DNA from: Alloteropsis semialata
Taxonomy: Eukaryota > Streptophyta > Magnoliopsida > Poales > Poaceae
DNA: 64,000 bases
Direction: 5' to 3'
Assembly: GCA_004135705.1 (NCBI GenBank)
Contig: CM014271.1
Span: forward strand, 37,919,004 to 37,983,003
The translations under genes were made by a program, and so were the position numbers. Every line of letters begins with the position of its first letter. Positions within the stretch are counted from its first letter, which is position 1. Positions 58,298 to 64,000 of the stretch are shown here, piece by piece. Under the pieces are notes generated by a model. The model saw only the letters and a list, made by a program, of their open reading frames with translations. It was not told the origin of the DNA and did no database searches.

Positions 58298-59011
58298 TCA
58301 ACAAGATGAAGAAGCATCGTCGTCTTCCTCCATCTTTTGACGTAGCTGCACATAATCTTCAGGAATAAGATGAGAACAATTTGCCCGACACACTGGGCAA
58401 ACTGCACTGACACTGAACCAGTCGGCGATACAAGTAGCGTGGAAACCATGCTTGCAATCTGGCAAGTACAGGGGGCTAGTCCTTGGTTCTAATGCTTCGA
58501 AACATATTGCACATTTGGGTATGGAATTGATGAGACTCTGCACTATAGATGTCCCTTCACAGTAATCAAAATTTATAGTGAGGCCTATGTATACCTCGCA
58601 CTTGTAAGCACAATCAGGACTCTTGGTGGTTGCAAGATTTGCGATGGAGGCTACAAGACTGTTGGGCACGGACTGCTCCCAGTGCGCATTGGGTAAACAG
58701 GAGTACTCTTCGACATCACTAAGAGTCTGCATCAACGTCTCAGTCATTAGGGAGTGGCAGAACTGAGAATCACGTAGAAAATCGATGGCAGGGTACTCTA
58801 AGGGCAAGGATATGTTTATGTTATCGCGTTTACGACGTTGACTCAGGTACCCATGGCCTTCACCGATGGCAAACCACCTGTGGTTATCTGTGCATTTCAC
58901 TTTAAGTACAAGTACGCTCGGCCAGGCTCCAACCGGTCCTTGCATGAGTTCAAAATCCGCCGTATCCACCCTGATGTTGCACCTGTTAGGCATAGCGGCT
59001 AGACCTTTCAT
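58298..59011 (-). CDS. RING-H2 finger protein, probable E3 ubiquitin ligase (copy 2)
   Basis: The chosen ATG at 59011 starts MKGLAAMPNRCNIRVDTADF, matching copy 1 (MENLAAMPTR); an upstream ATG at 59050 would put the acceptor (TTTTTACAG) inside the protein. About 237 residues. The RING-H2 finger (residues about 177-218) has CAICFEA, then CKHGFHATC and CPVC with all ligands. The C-terminus is acidic (KMEEDDDASSSC). Exon-like pieces with splice borders lie upstream at 59405-59470 and 59651-59829, the latter open from an ATG (MEQCKNHGQQHRKYKSFCC), but I could not join them in frame, so they may be 5' UTR. Confidence 0.8.
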   Translation of the reverse strand: MKGLAAMPNRCNIRVDTADFELMQGPVGAWPSVLVLKVKCTDNHRWFAIGEGHGYLSQRRKRDNINISLPLEYPAIDFLRDSQFCHSLMTETLMQTLSDVEEYSCLPNAHWEQSVPNSLVASIANLATTKSPDCAYKCEVYIGLTINFDYCEGTSIVQSLINSIPKCAICFEALEPRTSPLYLPDCKHGFHATCIADWFSVSAVCPVCRANCSHLIPEDYVQLRQKMEEDDDASSSC

Positions 59012-59650
59012 TGCACCTGTAAAAAGAAAAAGCCTCAAATGTAACTCCATGACACAATTGTTAGTCTAACTCTATTTTATCCACTATAACGAAATCCGAA
59101 TTTGTCATTCAAGTCATTCAGATTTTTTTAATCAACTTGCAATTGTTTACAACAAATTTCGATGAACTAACAGGAATTAGAAATTAGAAAAGCTGAAAAA
59201 GATATAATCTTACAAAAACGAAAGAACATGATAACATCAGCAAAAAGAATTAATTTGTAGGAGCATTATACATAGGGTACTACCATGAACGTGCGACCAG
59301 GTTCAAAACAAACGTGCATCCGTAATCCATAAGAAGATAATTAATCCACATGAAAAGGAGATACAAATCAAACAATAACATGGGATAGCAGGATATTGGC
59401 TTACGTCGTGGTATGTTCTCTGAGTTCCTGACGTTCGATGCCTCAGTAATGAATGCGGCTGTACATCGATCTGAATGAAGGTCCAATAAACACATATCTA
59501 TTAGTTATTAGTTATTAGTTATCATAAATCATAAATCATAAATCATAAAGTCATAAAGTAACATGAATGAATGATTATTTTTAATTTTTATTTTTTATTT
59601 TATTTTTATAATTATTATAATAATGTTAAAGAAGAAGAAAGAGGCCTTAC

Positions 59651-59829
59651 CTGTTAAAAAGATCCGAATGACTAATTGAGCATGACGACCTGGAGGCCAC
59701 GACCCGAGACGCTGTTGTCATCAGCAGCGACTCCTTTAAATAGTTGAATTGTGTGGCATCCTTTTGGAATGTACAGCAAAATGATTTGTATTTCCTATGT
59801 TGCTGGCCGTGATTCTTGCACTGCTCCAT
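59651..59829 (-). CDS. Possible upstream exon of RING gene copy 2
   Basis: 59 open codons from an ATG at 59829 to a donor CAG/GTAAGG at 59650. A following piece (59405-59470) has an acceptor and donor, but joining gives a stop. It may be a 5' leader exon or a relic. Confidence 0.3.
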
Positions 59830-59999
59830 CGTGTAACAAATAACCTTCTATCTATACGAACTGATGAAGCAAGCAAAATCACGTTCCATATATAGAAACG
59901 GAATCATTCCGAGCGAAATGTGTGTGCCTATCGTCATTATCGCACTTACCATAGTCTCTCTTCTAATCATCCATGACAACTAATTGAGTTAACCAATCA

Positions 60000-60063
60000 A
60001 TATATCAATATATATATTTATATATTTATATATATATAAATATATATAAATATATATATATAG
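60000..60063. repeat. AT-rich simple repeat
   Basis: ATATATTTATATAT-type degenerate repeat. Around it (59830-60570) I see no gene. Confidence 0.7.
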
Positions 60064-60571
60064 AAGAAAACCTTAGTTGCACATCTAGGTAGCATGTCGT
60101 AGTTTACTTTTGTGCAATTAGCTTTCATGTGGTAGGCCAAAGTTTTAGAAAGCCTAATTCACCCCCTCCCCCTCTTAGGCTATTACGAGCATCGATCTCT
60201 TTCAACGTGAAAGGCAACTACGTGATTGTTTGGACATGTGCATGATGGATTCGAGTGCAACGTGATTGGCTTCCGGGAATCCTGTGAAAATAGCAAGGCA
60301 AGGCAACCATGCATGGGAGGCATATATACCACGAAAAGGCATATATCTTTGGAACAGGAAAGGCATCAGACGGCAGGTGGAGTCCTTCCTATTAGATTTG
60401 GCTGTCTGGTCTCCATATAAATCAACAAAAGAGTCTACGGGGATTGCATCTTAGATTGCAATCGAGCTGTTCGTGAGAGCCGATATCAAACAAAATAACT
60501 TTCTCCATGTGCAAATTATTTTATGGAAACATTTGATACGACAAAATATTTGTCATCACCTTATGACCTTA

Positions 60572-60580
60572 TTATATATA
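60572..60580 (+). promoter_or_regulatory. TATA box of F-box gene copy 2
   Basis: TTATATATA, about 85 bases before the ATG at 60662. Confidence 0.55.
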
Positions 60581-60661
60581 GTAGAGTCTAAAGTTTTGCA
60601 CACTCAAACTCAAACTCGGCAAAAACACTCAATCAGCAAATTTTCATCGTCAAGTTTTGCG

Positions 60662-62028
60662 ATGTCTTCCAAAAAAAATACACTCTACAATGGCAAGTGG
60701 TCTACTCTCCCAACAGATCCATGGGAAAACATCCTTGGCCGTCTCGATATGCTCGATGTCATGAACTTCTCAGCAACATGTAAATCATGGTCTGATGTTC
60801 GTAAAGAACTGAAGATTAAAGGTGTGAAATCAGGTAATTAATTTAATTGTCGCTATCTATTTTTATGTGTTGATTCTATGTGTTCAGAAAAACGCGTGGT
60901 TTCTAACATTTGATACTGTATCATTATTATTATTATTGTGATGCAGGAACTCCTATACTGCTCACATCGAAACCAGACCAGGATGGTTCAAGGATTGAAG
61001 AAAATTTGTACGATGCCAAGTTCGGCATTCATGACATTCACAAAGAGAGATCTTTTTGCTGTTCCAACAAGTGGCTGAAGAATGCGGTGTGGGTAGGAGG
61101 CAAGGATGATTGGCTCGCGACATCAGACAAGTTTTGCAGGATTAAGCTTATAAATCTCATAACAGGTGAAATGGTTCCATTACCGTCCTTTAACACTATA
61201 CATCGTGTGTATGTTTCTGAACTCCGCGACATGTGCATTGTGCACGACCCATTTATACGCACTCTTCGTCGTGTTGTTCTATGCCAAACTCCATCACAAA
61301 GCAATGGCTACCTAGCCATTGCTTTGATATCCGAGGGGCTATTGGCGTACACATCAAGTAGGCAAGATGTTTGGACAAAACTGAAAAACCCAACCGACCT
61401 GGATGGAAGGTGCAACTTTTATCCACGAAAATTTTTAGATGCCATCATTCACAAGGACAAGGTGGTTGCAGTGGATGAGGATGGACTTGTATACTCCTGG
61501 GTCATGGATGGACAGTGCAACTCTCCCACAGAGCTCGGCACACCAAAGATCATTACCCTCGAGGATTATCCTCGACGTGTATTCCACCTCGCAACATCCC
61601 CTGGTAATGACTTAATTTTAATTTGTGTGCATGGAGACATGGAAAGATTCTATACTCCAACAAAAAGGGTGCTTGTAAATGAACACGAGAAATTTGAGAT
61701 TCCAAATCGCATCACACTCCTCCAATTTGATGATACCGAAGGCACTTGGCGCAGCATGGTCTCGATTGGATTTGGATATACACTTTTTATTGGTTTGAAC
61801 TATCCATTCTATGGCACATGGAGAGGCATCAACCGTGACAGTGTGTACGTGGCCGGCCTAATTGACTTTGATGTCGGTGTATTCAGAGTGCAGGATGAAG
61901 GCTTAGAAATATACGACATACTTGATTACCCAAGAGGATACGAGTCTACTCGTTTGCTGGACGGGTGTTCCATGAGGACGCCAATGTGGTTTCGTCCAAC
62001 TGTGCCATCCAAGGAGAAGCATGTGTAG
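60662..62028 (+). CDS. F-box protein with DUF295 domain (copy 2)
   Basis: Two exons, 60662-60833 and 60947-62028, with a phase-1 GT-AG intron at the same place as copy 1; 417 residues. The F-box (WSTLPTDPWENILGRLDMLD; FSATCKSW) is followed by a DUF295-like region: INLITGEMVPLPSF, LAIALISEGLLAYTS, VVAVDEDGLVYSW, GLNYPFYGTWRGI and LDGCSMRTPMWFRPTVP. It is the paralogue of 55038-56420 but on the opposite strand. It probably acts as the substrate-binding part of an SCF ubiquitin ligase. The neighbouring fragment (62167-63929) converges on it, with 138 bases between stops. Confidence 0.9.
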
Positions 62029-62166
62029 AAAATTGAGCATGTAATAATATAGTTTTTTCTTAGTCTATCAATAAATTGTTTCTTATAAAAATTTCTTCCA
62101 TGCAAGTTTTGATCTACAGTTTATATTAGTGATCCTAAATTCAAGCAATTCAGTTCTATAAATATG

Positions 62167-63929
62167 TTAACATGTCGGGCAGAACTCACAATTATTAGCT
62201 TTTTTCAATATGAATTGCTTCTTAGGAAGGTCCTTGAATACTGAATCATACGCATCGGGAGCATTTGAAAACATGGCTGGATCTCTATAATATTCATAAT
62301 GAACATCTGGAAAGGAGAAACAACATACATGTGTAACACATTATTATTATAATTCATATCCAGAGTATATTGGTTACCAGATCGGTTATAATATTGTATC
62401 TCACCCTTCTCGTGGAACACTCTTGCCTCATCGTCCTCCATAATGTCTGGTCCATCCTCATCAGGATCCATCTCATCCAGATCATTTTCTGATTTAACGT
62501 ACAATTTTCTCTCCAGTCAACAAAATGGAAAAATGAGTTTAACTTGCATAGCAATCAACAATTTTATAAAAGGAAGTTACCTTCGATTCCATGTAACGGA
62601 TTGTCTGGTTCCCAAATACCAGGATCATGAACACTTCCATGGGTGCGATCATCGGGGTTCGATATACCTGAATCAAATTGTGTTCGGCCACTCACACTGT
62701 TTTTCATACAACGTGCTCTAGTACATGGACCACTTCTCACTTGCGTAATCCCAGATAGAATTTCCAGCCCTTCAAATATAAAATGATTATTTGTCCAGAG
62801 AATATACATTATACATAAAAAACATAATCATAAGAGCTGTATACTCATACCATACCACTCACTACAACAGAGTTTTGTGGAGTGGCCATGGCACTCATGT
62901 TATCATTAGCAGCCCTACGTTCATAATTTTGTCTGGCTCTTTCGTACTTTAGGGCCCTGTTCGCATCTGTCAATCTAGCATATCTTTTCTTGGACTTCTC
63001 CCTAGCCTTATTCCTCTCCTTATCCCTACGGCAATCTTGTGTGCAACAATTCGTCAGTCAATAGTGAAACTGTTAAAACAAATTTCAGATAAATTCAAAA
63101 AAATAACGCATACCAGTTGGCGTCGTGCCAACACCACCATGAGTGTTGGGACAAGCTCTTGTATACGTGTCATTACGGAAAAGCCAACTATCATCTTCGT
63201 TGTCTATTCCAGAGTCACCATTATTTCCTGAAAACCACATAGCTGATTATGACCATTCTAGGACATAAATACTTATTTTCTAGGATCAACAAATTTCCAG
63301 CACACAAATATATTTTTACATTCTACTGCGTTTTAAATACTCGTGTACCTAAAAACGCTAACCTGCTATCCCGTCAAGACGGGAGGTAGAAGCAAATCCA
63401 TCCATGGTAGACAATCCAGATGTGTTCGCTGCAATTGTTTCTTCCACAGAAGACGGAGAGGCAAATGTTTGTACATTACTTGGACCTGAAAAATGGCGCT
63501 ATGGATAAGCAACGACCCAATACCCGTTACATGGATATACAACTTAAAATAACCTGATGTGAGCACTGCATTCGACGACGTTTGTTGCGGCACATTTGAC
63601 GTCTGCCTTTCTGCCTTCGTACGATGATAGTATTCCCTCTTTTTCGCGTTCAGTTCTGCCTTTTTATCCGAAGGCATATTTGCATATCTCTCACGTGCCC
63701 TTTGACGTTTAACTTCCCTCTGATCAATTTCTACAACAGTTTGCCCAGAAAAATCAGTTATGACCCGACGACAAAGAACACAGCAAACTATCAAGTAGAA
63801 ATACAAATTACCAATAGGTGGATCATATTCATTTTCCACATGCGTTGATTCTGAGTTCGAAGGCTTTCTTTTACCAATCCTCCCGAGACGCGTGTTTGTA
63901 ATGTCACCAAGTGGTTTTCGATTCTCCAT
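62167..63929 (-). pseudogene. Helitron replicase/helicase N-terminal fragment, spliced
   Basis: Exons with GT-AG borders: 63812-63929, 63554-63730, 63363-63485, 63114-63227, 62856-63035, 62581-62769, about 62405-62510, and 62167-62306. The start is MENRKPLGDITNTRLGRIGK. Basic RQRARERYANMPSDKKAEL and later RKDKERNK-like segments (DCRRDKERNKAREKSKKRYA) follow, then acidic DEMDPDEDGPDIMEDDEA. The last exon has YDSVFKDLPKKQFILKKANN then CEFC, a block I associate with the region before the Helitron Rep domain. A stop follows at 62167-62169. Rep (HUH) and helicase domains are absent, so it is truncated. Confidence 0.6.
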
Positions 63930-64000
63930 TACATTGATCGGATCTCAATCTGATATGAGAAAACAGTGCTCACATCAGTATCTGAAACGATAAACGATCT

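Overview
This window is from a plant nuclear genome, almost certainly a grass. The signs are Ty3/gypsy elements primed by plant tRNAs, CACTA (En/Spm) elements with Ulp1-type protease genes, a Stowaway MITE, Helitron remnants, and intron-containing F-box/DUF295 and RING-H2 genes. A panicoid grass is my guess only. One unresolved base (n at 50014) shows it is assembled sequence. Most of the first 46 kb is nested transposable elements. The last 11 kb holds the only genes that look intact.

Layout. 1-12.4 kb: a 9.9-kb Athila-type Ty3/gypsy element (603-10513, minus strand, TSD GACAT) sits in or beside a 5'-truncated LINE. 13.7 kb: a Stowaway MITE. 14353-24197: a 9.8-kb two-gene CACTA element (TSD AGA) with a decayed tnp2 transposase and a Transposase_24-like/Ulp1 gene that carries an in-frame 94-bp hAT MITE. 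25817-27102: a non-autonomous CACTA (TSD GTG) holding a tRNA-like sequence. 28316-33274: a CACTA deletion derivative (TSD AGT). 36043-45545: a Tat-type Ty3/gypsy element (minus strand, TSD CAAAT) full of a palindromic ACCGGT motif. The DNA between these insertions (25.1-46.7 kb) is a set of diverged duplicate copies of one non-coding or gene-relic sequence, each invaded by different elements.

46.7-52 kb looks like a decayed Helitron. It has a hairpin plus CTAG-T end at 46682, a first exon resembling Helitron replicase N-termini at 51356-51491, and next to it two exons of a protein phosphatase 1 inhibitor-2 homologue.

52-64 kb holds two paralogous pairs, RING-H2 protein plus F-box/DUF295 protein: 53037-53738 with 55038-56420, and 58298-59011 with 60662-62028. 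One F-box gene is inverted. Both F-box genes are intact two-exon genes of 417 codons with the same intron position and phase. The first has its TATA-containing promoter module repeated about five times. The pairs lie between Helitron-like 3' hairpins (54.7-54.9 kb) and a spliced Helitron replicase N-terminal fragment (62167-63929), which suggests, but does not prove, spread by Helitrons.

The TE genes serve transposition (gag, protease, reverse transcriptase, RNase H, integrase; TNP2 and Ulp1-like protease), but most reading frames are broken. The F-box and RING genes would act in ubiquitin-mediated protein turnover.
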